Source: Streptosporangium roseum DSM 43021 (lineage in GTDB: Bacteria; Actinomycetota; Actinomycetes; Streptosporangiales; Streptosporangiaceae). From it: a DNA stretch of 64,000 nucleotides. Shown here piece after piece: positions 47,119 through 55,114 of this stretch; the first letter of the stretch is position 1, and every line of letters begins with the position of its first letter. The stretch is taken from the NCBI RefSeq assembly GCF_000024865.1, contig NC_013595.1:1488001-1552000 (forward strand), in the 5' to 3' direction. Both the position numbers and the translations under genes were made by a program. Below the pieces are notes generated by a model that had not been told where the DNA came from, did no database searches, and was given only the letters and a program-made list of their open reading frames with translations.

Positions 47119-49971
47119 GTGCGGTTCGGCGTGCTGGGGCCGATCCAGATCCTTGACGGCGACCGGATCACGGCACCCGGCCCGGCCAAGCACCGTGCGA
47201 TCCTGGCCGCCCTGCTGATGCGCGCGGGACAGGTCGTGACGCTCGACCGGCTGACCGCCGTGGTGTGGGGCGAGGATCCGCCGGTCTCGGCCGAGCCGGT
47301 GCTGCGGGTCTACGTGAGCGCGCTGCGCCGCCTGGTCGGCGCCGAGACCATCCGCACGGTCCCCGGCGGCTACCTGATCGCGATCACTCCCGACCAGGTG
47401 GACGCGCACCGCTTCGACCGCATGGTGGAGCGGGCACGCCGGGCCCGTGACGCCGGAAGGACGGCCGAGGCCGCCGACGAGCTGCGCGCCGCCCTGGCGC
47501 TGTGGCGCGGACCGGCGCTGGCCGATGTCGACTCCGGCGAGCTCCGGCGGACGCAGGCCGTACGCCTTGAGGAGCTGCGTCTCGGCGCGACCGAGGAGCG
47601 GATCGATCTCGACCTGGCGCTCGGGCGTCACGGCGAGGTCGTCGGCGAGCTCCGCGCGCTCGTCGCCGCCTACCCGCTCAGGGAGCGCGCCTGGGGGCAG
47701 CTCATCCTGGCGTTGTACCAGGCGGGGAGGCGGTCGGAGGCGCTCGCGGCCTACCAGGACGCCCGCCGCGTGCTGGTGGAGGAGCTGGGCCTGGAGCCCG
47801 GCCCCGAGCTGCGGGCGGCCCACGACAAGGTGCTGGCCGGGCAGGTACGGGAGCGCGGCGCCGTTCCGCAGGAGACTCCGCCCGACATCGCCGACTTCAC
47901 CGGCCGCGAGGAGGTGCTGGGCTGGATCGTCCGGCAGGCGCCCGCGGCCGGTGGCGCTCCGGTCCATCTGGTGCTGCACGGTCCCGCCGGTTCGGGGAAG
48001 TCCGCCGTGGCGGTCCACGCCGCCACGCTGCTGGGCGCGGAGTTCCCCGACGGCCGCCTCTACGCCGCGCTCCGCGCGGGGAACCGCCCGGCCGGCGCGG
48101 GCGCGGTGCTGGAGGACCTGCTGCGCTCTCTCGGCTGTCCCGAGGGGGCCGTCCCCACCGGCCTCGACGACAGGGTGCGCCTCTACCGGAGCATGGTGGC
48201 CTCCCGGCGGCTGCTGGTGGTGCTGGACGACGCCGTCGGCGAGTCGCAGGTCAGGCCGCTGCTGCCGACGGGGCCGGGCTGCCTGACGCTGGTGACCAGC
48301 AGGTCCCCGCTGTACGGGCTGGAGGCCTCCCGCGCCTTCGAGCTCGGCGTGCTCGACACCGCCGGATCGGTGGCGATGCTGGCCAGGGTGGCGGGGGAGC
48401 CGCGCGTGCGGGCCGAGCCGCAGGCCGCCCGGCGGATCGCCGAGCTGTGCGGCGGCCTTCCGCTGGCGCTGCGGATCGCGGGTTCCCGGCTGGCCCGGCG
48501 GCCCGGCTGGACCCTGGAGCATCTGGCCGTACGGCTGGGCGACGAGCGCGGGCGGCTGGACGAGCTGACCGCCGGGGACCTGGCCGTGCGGAGCAGCCTC
48601 GGCCTCGGCTATCGCGGTCTGGCGGAGGAGGAGCAGCGGCTGCTGCGACGCCTCGGAGCGCTGTCGGGGCCGGACGTCGCGCCGTGGGCCGCCGCCGCGG
48701 CGTTCGGCGGCCTCCGGGTGGACCGGGCTCTGGAGGAGCTGGCCGGAGCCGGCCTGCTCCAGGCGCGCGGGCTGGACGACGCGGGCCAGGAACGGTACGG
48801 CTGGCACGATCTCACCCGGCTCTACGCCGCCGAACGCCTCGTCGAGGAGGAGGGCACGGCGGCGCGGGTGCTCGCCGTGGTCGCGCGTGAGGTCCTGGAA
48901 CGGGTACGGCGGGCCCGCGTCCTGCTGCTCCCGGCCGAACCCGGCACCGGCCGGACCCTCGCCCGTACGGCGGAGCAGAGCCTGGCCATGGAGACGACGC
49001 ATCTGCGCGAGTCGGCCCGGTGGCTCGGGGCCGAACGGGGATTCCTGGTCGCCGCCGTCGCGGACTTCCACCGCGCGGGGCTGGCCGAGGCGGCCTGGCG
49101 GCTGGCCTTCTACCTGACGCCGTTCTTCGAGCTGCGGGCCCACCACGAGGACTGGCATGCGACGAACCGGATCGGGCTGGAGGCCGCGCGGCTGGCGGGC
49201 CACCGGCATGGCGAGGCGCTGCTGCTGAGGGCGCTGGCCGACCTGTACCGGATCGAGGGCCGCCTGGACGACGCCGCGCGGGCCCTCCAGGCGGCGCTGT
49301 CCCATTTCCGGGACCTGGCCGACAGGTCGGAGGAGGCGCGCGCGCGGTACCGGCTCGGCCTGGTCCTTCTCGCCCAGGGGCGTTCCGCGGAGGCGGAGCG
49401 GTGCCTGGCCGAGTGCCTGGCCGAGTTCGAGTCGGCCGGTGACGCGCGGGGCAGGGCGGACGCGCTGCGCGGGCTGGGCTCGCTCCGGCGGGCCGAGGAC
49501 CTGTTGACTGTCAGTCTCGACGCCTACCGGGACCTGGGCGATCCCCGGGGGGAGGCGGCGGCCCTGCGCGAGCTGGCCCTGGTCCACCTGGAGCGGCGGC
49601 GCGTGCCCGCCGCGCGTGACTGCGCCGAGCGCGGCCTCCGTATCGACCGGCGGCTGGGTGACCGGCTGCCCGAGGCCTCCGGCCTGCTGTTGCTGGCCCG
49701 CGTGGCGCACGCCGACGGCGTGCCGGAGGCGGCGCGGGCGACGGCGGAGGAGGCTCTGGCGATCTTCAAGGAGTACGGCGACCGCCGGGGGATCGCCCGC
49801 GCGTCGCTGGTCCTGGCGGCCGCGCATCTTGACCTCGATGAGATCGATGGGGCATTTGCCGGGATCGCCGCCGCTGTGACAGAGTTCGACGCTCTCGGCG
49901 ACCGGCGAGGTCTGGCCGAGGCGGAGGAGCTCGCACGGGAGGCGCGCCGCCGCCGTGGCCTGTGGTTATAG
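47119..49971 (+). CDS. SARP-family regulator, AfsR-like (OmpR-type HTH, BTAD, NB-ARC, TPR)
   Basis: 950-aa transcription factor. Order: winged-helix DNA-binding domain (VRFGVLGPIQILDGDRIT to VPGGYLIAI, 1-~92), bacterial transcriptional activation domain (~95-240, ending LVEELGLEPGPELRAAHDKVL), NB-ARC ATPase with Walker A GPAGSGKS (288-295) and LLVVLDDAVGESQVRPLLP, winged-helix/ARC2 region, then C-terminal TPR repeats (~650-930). This is the AfsR layout, activating secondary-metabolism or stress genes when phosphorylated. GTG 47119 follows CGGGAGGG and lies 4 nt after the kinase stop. Its direct target could be the downstream lipoprotein gene, which has a 25-bp tandem repeat before it. Confidence 0.94.
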   Translation: MRFGVLGPIQILDGDRITAPGPAKHRAILAALLMRAGQVVTLDRLTAVVWGEDPPVSAEPVLRVYVSALRRLVGAETIRTVPGGYLIAITPDQVDAHRFDRMVERARRARDAGRTAEAADELRAALALWRGPALADVDSGELRRTQAVRLEELRLGATEERIDLDLALGRHGEVVGELRALVAAYPLRERAWGQLILALYQAGRRSEALAAYQDARRVLVEELGLEPGPELRAAHDKVLAGQVRERGAVPQETPPDIADFTGREEVLGWIVRQAPAAGGAPVHLVLHGPAGSGKSAVAVHAATLLGAEFPDGRLYAALRAGNRPAGAGAVLEDLLRSLGCPEGAVPTGLDDRVRLYRSMVASRRLLVVLDDAVGESQVRPLLPTGPGCLTLVTSRSPLYGLEASRAFELGVLDTAGSVAMLARVAGEPRVRAEPQAARRIAELCGGLPLALRIAGSRLARRPGWTLEHLAVRLGDERGRLDELTAGDLAVRSSLGLGYRGLAEEEQRLLRRLGALSGPDVAPWAAAAAFGGLRVDRALEELAGAGLLQARGLDDAGQERYGWHDLTRLYAAERLVEEEGTAARVLAVVAREVLERVRRARVLLLPAEPGTGRTLARTAEQSLAMETTHLRESARWLGAERGFLVAAVADFHRAGLAEAAWRLAFYLTPFFELRAHHEDWHATNRIGLEAARLAGHRHGEALLLRALADLYRIEGRLDDAARALQAALSHFRDLADRSEEARARYRLGLVLLAQGRSAEAERCLAECLAEFESAGDARGRADALRGLGSLRRAEDLLTVSLDAYRDLGDPRGEAAALRELALVHLERRRVPAARDCAERGLRIDRRLGDRLPEASGLLLLARVAHADGVPEAARATAEEALAIFKEYGDRRGIARASLVLAAAHLDLDEIDGAFAGIAAAVTEFDALGDRRGLAEAEELAREARRRRGLWL

Positions 49972-50010
49972 CGGACTATACGGATTCTGAAGGTCGCCTC
50001 CGTACATTCG

Positions 50011-50060
50011 ACTCCGGCCCGAACCCCGACAAGTAACTCCGGCCCGAACCCCGACAAGTA
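50011..50060. repeat. 25-bp perfect tandem repeat upstream of the lipoprotein gene
   Basis: ACTCCGGCCCGAACCCCGAC-AAGTA at 50011-50035 and exactly again at 50036-50060. It ends 13 bp before ATG 50074. SARPs bind direct repeats near -35, so it may be their operator, or it may be simple duplication of a leader segment. Confidence 0.85.
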
Positions 50061-50073
50061 GAGGTAGCACAGG

Positions 50074-50703
50074 ATGCGAAGGAAGATCGCGCTCGCCGTG
50101 GCCGTACCCGGTCTGGTGGTGACCCTGACGGCCTGCGGTGTGCTCAACGGCCAGCAACTGGGCGGTGGCGGGCAGGAACGCCAGTCCGGGCAGGCGGCCC
50201 AGACGGCCGCGTCCGGTGCTCCGGCGGAGAAGGAGCAGGCCCCGCCCGAGAAGCAGGCGCCGCCCGACCCGGCGGCCAGCGCGCCGTCCCAGCAGGGAGA
50301 GGTGATCGCCACCCGCGACGTCAAGGCGGGCGGCGCGGACCTGAAGGTGGACGTCACCGGTCTCCGCAGGCAGGGACGGCTGGTCACGCTGAGCTGGACC
50401 GTCACCAACACCGGTGACACCAAATGGAATATGGGCAGCAACATGGGGGACACGGCCGCCTATCTCGGCCTGACGGTGGCCGGGGTGAGCCTCGTGGACC
50501 CGGCCAACGCCAAGCGCTACCGGGTCGCCCGCACGGGCGAGAAGGGCACCGCCAAGTGCGTGTGCTCGGAGTACGACGTCAGTACCGAGCCCGGGGAGGT
50601 CCTCCCGCTGTACGCGACCTACGCCGCGCCGCCGCCGGACGTACAGAAGATCAACGTTGAGTTCCCGATCCTCGGGGTGTTCACCGATGTCCCGATCTCC
50701 TGA
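50074..50703 (+). CDS. Hypothetical lipoprotein (Ig-like/DUF4352-like)
   Basis: 209-aa lipoprotein with signal peptide ending at lipobox LTAC (Cys21), then a ~60-residue Gln/Pro/Ala/Glu-rich tether and a C-terminal beta domain: ADLKVDVTGLRRQGRLVTLSWT, VTNTGDTKWNMG. That phrasing resembles the DUF4352/telokin-like fold, an assignment I cannot confirm. It overlaps the following OmpA-domain gene by 17 bp, forming a two-gene envelope unit just after the kinase-SARP operon. A weak AGAGG ribosome site is 9 nt upstream. Confidence 0.8.
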   Translation: MRRKIALAVAVPGLVVTLTACGVLNGQQLGGGGQERQSGQAAQTAASGAPAEKEQAPPEKQAPPDPAASAPSQQGEVIATRDVKAGGADLKVDVTGLRRQGRLVTLSWTVTNTGDTKWNMGSNMGDTAAYLGLTVAGVSLVDPANAKRYRVARTGEKGTAKCVCSEYDVSTEPGEVLPLYATYAAPPPDVQKINVEFPILGVFTDVPIS

Positions 50704-51268
50704 GTCCGTATGGCGTGTCCTGGTCGCCTCGCTGCTCGCCGGCGGCCTCGTCGCCGGGGCCGCGCCGGCGGTGTGGGCGTCGCCGGAACCTCCGGCCGAC
50801 GCCACGGCGCCGGTGGAGGACCTCCTCCTGCCGGTCGACGACCTTCTGGCGGAGGTCGACTCCCTGGACGGCAGCGAGAGCGAGACGAAGCAGGGCGAGA
50901 CGGTCACCCTGGCGCTCACCAGCGACGTGCTGTTCGCCCTGGACAGGGCCGTTCTCACCGCCAAGGCGGCGGCTCGGTTGCGGGGGGTCGCCGGCAGGGT
51001 CAAGACGGAGTCGGCAGGAGGCGTGGTCAAGATCGTGGGACACACCGACGACCAGGGGACCGACGCCTACAACGACCGGCTGTCCCTGCGGCGGGCGCAG
51101 GCCGTGCAGGAGGGCCTGCGGGCCCTGCTGAGCGGGCAGAGCGTGACCTTCGAGGCCACCGGCCTCGGTGAACGGCAGCCGAAGGTGCCCAACGTCGTGG
51201 ACGGCAGGCCGGTCGAGGAGAACCGGGCCAGGAACCGCCGCGTCGAGATCGTCTTCACCGCCAAGTGA
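50687..51268 (+). CDS. OmpA-domain peptidoglycan-binding exported protein
   Basis: 193-aa protein with a signal peptide (VWRVLVASLLAGGLVAGAAP, cleavage after AVWA) and a C-terminal OmpA_C-like domain: FALDRAVLTAKAAARLRGVA, VVKIVGHTDDQGTDAYNDRL and SLRRAQAVQEGL, ending NRARNRRVEIVF. The Asp and Arg that hold diaminopimelate of peptidoglycan are the D in HTDD and the R in RNRRVE. ATG 50687 lies inside the end of the lipoprotein gene (17-bp overlap). It would tie the preceding lipoprotein to the wall. Confidence 0.9.
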   Translation: MSRSPESVWRVLVASLLAGGLVAGAAPAVWASPEPPADATAPVEDLLLPVDDLLAEVDSLDGSESETKQGETVTLALTSDVLFALDRAVLTAKAAARLRGVAGRVKTESAGGVVKIVGHTDDQGTDAYNDRLSLRRAQAVQEGLRALLSGQSVTFEATGLGERQPKVPNVVDGRPVEENRARNRRVEIVFTAK

Positions 51269-51324
51269 CCGTGGGAAGGGTCGCCGGGTGGCCGGGCGAG
51301 GGGGCGTGCCGTCGTCCGGGCCGG

Positions 51325-52407
51325 TCAGCCGCCGGAAAGCTCGCCCAGGGGCACGCTGAGGGTGGAGGTGGAGCCGTCGGGGCGCAGGAGCTCGACCTTG
51401 GCCTGGTCGCCGGGGTTGAGGGTGGCGAGGACCTCAGACAGGGCCTGTGACGTCGGGGTGGGCGTGCCGTTGATCGAGACGATCACGTCGCCCGGCCTGA
51501 TGCCCGCCCGGTCGGCGCTGCCGCCCGGGGTCACACGCACGACGCCGACGCCCGAGGGCTGGCCTTCGGCGCCGATCACGGTCTGCACGGTGACGCCGAG
51601 GGCGGCCCGGCGGGTGTTGGTGACCTTGCCGTCCTTGATGATCTGCCGGGTGATGTCGGTGGCGGTGTTGGACGGGATCGCGAAGCCGATGCCCGGGGCC
51701 TGTCCCCCGCCGAGCTCGGGGTTGACGGCGGTCAGGGTCGGGATGCCGATGACCTCGCCGGAGAGGTTGACCAGCGCGCCGCCGCTGTTGCCGGGGTTGA
51801 TCGCGGCCGAGGTCTGGACGGCGCCGGTGATCGTCGCGCCGGGGGATTCGCCGTTCGTGGGCTCGCTGACCGTACGGCCCAGCGCGGAGACGATGCCGTC
51901 GGTGACGCTGCCGGACAGGCCCAGCGGGTTGCCCATGGCCAGCACGATCTGGCCGACCCGCAGCTTGCCGGAGTCGCCGAAGACGGCCGGTTTGAGCCCT
52001 GTGGGATCGTCCACCTTGATCACGGCCAGGTCGCCGAGGGCGAAGGCCTCGACGAGCTTGGCCGCCCGGGGGGCGCCGCCGGTGGCGAGAGTCACCTCGA
52101 ACCGGTTGGCCCGGCCGACCACGTGGGCGTTGGTGACGATGTGCCCGGAGCTGTCGTAGACGACGCCCGACCCGAGGCCGTTCCTCGTGGTGATCTGCAC
52201 GATGGAGGGCAGCACGCCGGCGATGACCCGCTCGTATCTGCCCTCCAGGGCCAGCGGGCCCTCCGATGCCCGCGGTGACGCCTCCGCCGAGGCGCCGGGT
52301 GAGTCGGTGGCCGTGCCGGACAGCTGTGATCGCGCGGTCTGGCCGCAGCCGGCGAGTGCTATGGCGACGGCGGCGAACAGTGCGAGACGTGGACTCGATC
52401 CCCCCAT
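51325..52407 (-). CDS. HtrA/DegP-like serine protease lipoprotein with PDZ domain
   Basis: 360-aa protein. N-terminal lipobox AIALAGCGQ, a Ser/Ala-rich tether, then a trypsin-like domain with the catalytic triad: His in HIVTNAHVVG, Asp in FALGDLAVIKVDD and Ser in INPGNSGGALV. A C-terminal PDZ domain has ALGVTVQTVIG and AGIRPGDVIVSINGTPT. It degrades or holds misfolded envelope proteins. ATG 52407 is 18 bp after the acyl-CoA synthetase stop on the same strand, so it may be co-transcribed. Confidence 0.94.
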   Translation of the reverse strand: MGGSSPRLALFAAVAIALAGCGQTARSQLSGTATDSPGASAEASPRASEGPLALEGRYERVIAGVLPSIVQITTRNGLGSGVVYDSSGHIVTNAHVVGRANRFEVTLATGGAPRAAKLVEAFALGDLAVIKVDDPTGLKPAVFGDSGKLRVGQIVLAMGNPLGLSGSVTDGIVSALGRTVSEPTNGESPGATITGAVQTSAAINPGNSGGALVNLSGEVIGIPTLTAVNPELGGGQAPGIGFAIPSNTATDITRQIIKDGKVTNTRRAALGVTVQTVIGAEGQPSGVGVVRVTPGGSADRAGIRPGDVIVSINGTPTPTSQALSEVLATLNPGDQAKVELLRPDGSTSTLSVPLGELSGG

Positions 52408-52425
52408 GGGATATGTCTTCCCAGC

Positions 52426-53889
52426 TCAGAGCGGAAGATACGTCTCCCGGAGGTCGCTGCGGCTCAGCTTGCCGGTGGGGGTGCGCGGCAGCCGGTCGCG
52501 ATACTCGATCACCCGTGGGTGCTTGAGCCGTGCCAGCCTGGGCTCGCAGTGGGCCAGCAGGCCGGCGGTGAGCTCGGGGCCGGGCTCGGTGCCAGGGGCC
52601 GGCTGGACCAGGGCGACGACCCGTTGCCCCCATTCCGGGTCCGGCACGCCGATCACGGCCACGTCCGCCACCGCGGGGTGCTCCAGCAGGGCCGCCTCGA
52701 TCTCGGCCGGATAGATGTTCACCCCGCCGGAGATGATCAGGTCGGTACGGCGGTCGCACAGGAACAGGTAGCCCTCCGCGTCCAGATAGCCGATGTCGCC
52801 CGGGGTGTACAGGCGCCCGCGCATCGCGGAGGCGGTCTTGGACGGGTCATGGTGGTACTCGAACCGGTTGATGCCGCCGATGTAGACCATGCCCGGCTCG
52901 CCGGGCGGGAGCTCCGCGCCGTCGTCGGCGACGATCCTGAACTCCATGCCGTCGACCGCCCGGCCGACCGTGCCCGGCCGCTCCAGCCACTCCGCCGAGG
53001 AGACCATGGTGGCCACGGCGGCCTCGGTCGAGCCGTAGTACTCCCACAGCACCGGACCGAGCCAGTCGATCATCGCCTGCTTGGTGGCGGGCGGGCAGGG
53101 GGCGGCGCCGTGATAGAGGTGAGTCAATGATGACAAATCATGTTTTTCCCTGACCTCGGCAGGCAGCGACAGCAGCCGGTGGAACATGGTCGGCACCATG
53201 AACGCGTTGGTCACCCGCTGCCGCTCGATCAGCTCCAGCGTCTCCTCGGCGTCGAACCGCTCGGTCACCACCAGCGTGTGGCCGAACTGCAGCGCCATCA
53301 TCGCCTGGCCGTACGGGGCGGAGTGGTAGAGCTGGGAGAGCAGCAGGTGCACGCCGTCGAACGGCAGGGCGAAGTGCCGCCAGCTCTTGCGCATCAGGAT
53401 CGGGTAGAGATCCTCCGGGCTGAGCTCGATCAGCCGTCTCCGGACGCCCTTGGGCCTGCCGGTGGTGCCGGAGGTGTAGAGCATCATCGATCCGGCCCGG
53501 CGCTCGCCGGGCGGGGTGACGGGCCGCCCCTCGGCGAGCTCGCCGACCTCCGTGAAACCGGCCGGCACGGCCCGCGCGTGGCGCTCGGAGCCGATCACCA
53601 CGCGCGCCGCGCAGTCGGTGATGATGTAGCCGACCTCGTCGGCGGTGTAGTGCCAGTTCACCGGGACGTGATAGGCGCCGATCTGGTAGGTCGCGAGCAT
53701 CATCGTGATCGCGTCGGTCCCGTTGGGCAGGACCGTCACCACGGTGTCGCCGGGGCGGGTGCCGCGGGCGACGAGGCCGTGGGAGACCTGGTTGACCCGG
53801 TCGTGAAGCTCGCCGTACGTCGTGGCGGTGCCGGCGACGACGGCGACGCGTCCGGGATCGGCCGCGGCGATCTCGTAGAAGCCCCTCAT
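52426..53889 (-). CDS. Acyl-CoA synthetase, AMP-binding family
   Basis: 487-aa acid-CoA ligase. MMLYTSGTTGRPKGVRRRLI is the AMP-binding motif, PYGQAMMALQFGHTLVVTERF the substrate-region segment, YYGSTEAAVATMVS motif A5, LYTPGDIGYLDAEGYLFLCDR A7, and LPRTPTGKLSRSDL holds the catalytic lysine. This close-packed FadD-like type takes medium or long chains, or cyclic acids; the substrate is unknown. ATG 53889 (MRGFYEIAAADPGR) is the usual N-terminus; ATG 53913 would add eight residues. Upstream of htrA, 18 bp away. Confidence 0.88.
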   Translation of the reverse strand: MRGFYEIAAADPGRVAVVAGTATTYGELHDRVNQVSHGLVARGTRPGDTVVTVLPNGTDAITMMLATYQIGAYHVPVNWHYTADEVGYIITDCAARVVIGSERHARAVPAGFTEVGELAEGRPVTPPGERRAGSMMLYTSGTTGRPKGVRRRLIELSPEDLYPILMRKSWRHFALPFDGVHLLLSQLYHSAPYGQAMMALQFGHTLVVTERFDAEETLELIERQRVTNAFMVPTMFHRLLSLPAEVREKHDLSSLTHLYHGAAPCPPATKQAMIDWLGPVLWEYYGSTEAAVATMVSSAEWLERPGTVGRAVDGMEFRIVADDGAELPPGEPGMVYIGGINRFEYHHDPSKTASAMRGRLYTPGDIGYLDAEGYLFLCDRRTDLIISGGVNIYPAEIEAALLEHPAVADVAVIGVPDPEWGQRVVALVQPAPGTEPGPELTAGLLAHCEPRLARLKHPRVIEYRDRLPRTPTGKLSRSDLRETYLPL

Positions 53890-54009
53890 AGGCGCGACCA
53901 TACAGAGCGACATTCTGTTTATGGAAGGGGGCTGTCATCACCAGGGAAAATGGTGACCTCGTGGCTTAAGTGTAGTTGTGAGGCGGTATATCGATCACGG
54001 CAGGTGACG

Positions 54010-54015
54010 TAATGT
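54010..54015 (+). promoter_or_regulatory. Putative -10 box (leaderless) for the one-pass membrane protein
   Basis: TAATGT is 7 nt before ATG 54023. No ribosome site is seen. Confidence 0.45.
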
Positions 54016-54022
54016 GACGCCT

Positions 54023-55060
54023 ATGGCGGACGTTGGTGGAAACTCCTCCGGGCGCTCTCGCGAGAGATACGTCCCGTCCTACGAGGCGCTCACGGCGCCC
54101 ATGCCCGTCATCCGCGACGAAGACGGCACGACGGTCGGCACCCGGGTGCCCCGGCGCTTCCCCATCGGGGACGGTGAGGAGCCCGTGCTGGTCTCCCGGC
54201 GCGAGACCGATGGAGCGTTCCCCGGCTCCGCTCCGGTCTACCCGCCCAGCACGTTCGGTAATCCCGGCGCGTTCGGTAATCCGGGCACGCACGGTGACGA
54301 CGGCCCGGCCAGACCGCCCGCGCGGCCAGGCCCGCCGGCGCGGCCCGGGGGCAACCGGTTCCGGGCGGCCGTCAGCGTCGTCGCCGCCGTCGTCAGCGCC
54401 GCCGCGATCGTCGCGGCCTTCGTGCTGTTCTCCGCCGACGAGCCCGACGATCCGGTGCCGATGCCGCAGGCGGACGCCGCCACCGAGCCGATGCTTCCGC
54501 GGGCCGTGCCCACCATCACGCTGCCGGGCGTGCCCAGGGTGAAGGCCCTGCAGCCGCTGCCGGGCACGCCGAGCCCGGTGCTGGGCACGGTGACCGACAC
54601 CAAGGCCGCGATCACCTACGTCAAGCTGGGCGCGCCGTGGACGGTCAGGGCCATCGCGTCGTTCTCCGTCGGCCACCAGGTGGGCGCCGCGCGGCTGCCG
54701 CGCACGATGGTCGCCTCCGGCCCGCTCCCCGGCGCGGCGCCGGTCAACGCCCTGAAGACCGGTGCCGACTTCCGCAGGGTGGCGCTGAACGCGGTCAGGT
54801 GGACGATCCGCCACCACTATCCGGCGGGCAGCAAGGTCGTCTGGACCGCCTCGCAGGAGCCGGTCGCGGGCAAGGGCTGGATCTTCGGCTACCAGGTGAC
54901 CTACCGGGTGAAGGGGGAGCGGCGCACCTCCCAGGCGGCGCTCTCGCTGCTGGACGTGGGCCGCAGGAAGCCCGCCATGCTCTTCGTGACCGTGCCGGAC
55001 ACGCGCAAGCAGCTCTGGGCCGACATCGCACCTCTGGTGGCGAGTGCCCGCGCGTTGTGA
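54023..55060 (+). CDS. Hypothetical one-pass membrane protein
   Basis: 345-aa protein: ~105 cytoplasmic residues rich in Arg/Pro/Asp/Gly with tandem FGNPG(A/T) repeats (PSTFGNPGAFGNPGTHGDD), one helix AAVSVVAAVVSAAAIVAAFVLF (~115-137), then a Pro-rich stalk and an extracellular beta-type domain (WTVRAIASFSVGHQVG, GWIFGYQVTYRVKGERRT). No family recognised. ATG 54023 fits the -10 spacing; GTG 54014 is in frame. It is isolated, divergent from the acyl-CoA synthetase gene. Confidence 0.75.
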   Translation: MADVGGNSSGRSRERYVPSYEALTAPMPVIRDEDGTTVGTRVPRRFPIGDGEEPVLVSRRETDGAFPGSAPVYPPSTFGNPGAFGNPGTHGDDGPARPPARPGPPARPGGNRFRAAVSVVAAVVSAAAIVAAFVLFSADEPDDPVPMPQADAATEPMLPRAVPTITLPGVPRVKALQPLPGTPSPVLGTVTDTKAAITYVKLGAPWTVRAIASFSVGHQVGAARLPRTMVASGPLPGAAPVNALKTGADFRRVALNAVRWTIRHHYPAGSKVVWTASQEPVAGKGWIFGYQVTYRVKGERRTSQAALSLLDVGRRKPAMLFVTVPDTRKQLWADIAPLVASARAL

Positions 55061-55081
55061 TGGAAGTACCTTCTAGAATAT

Positions 55082-55098
55082 GGTTCTGCCACTGAACC
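55082..55098. promoter_or_regulatory. Inverted repeat upstream of the fused acyl-CoA dehydrogenase
   Basis: GGTTC-TGCCACT-GAACC. It is just downstream of TAGAAT (55074-55079), a likely -10, so a repressor bound here would block transcription. TTCTAGAA also forms an 8-bp palindrome over the -10. Confidence 0.5.
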
Positions 55099-55114
55099 GT
55101 GTCTGGAGGCTGTC

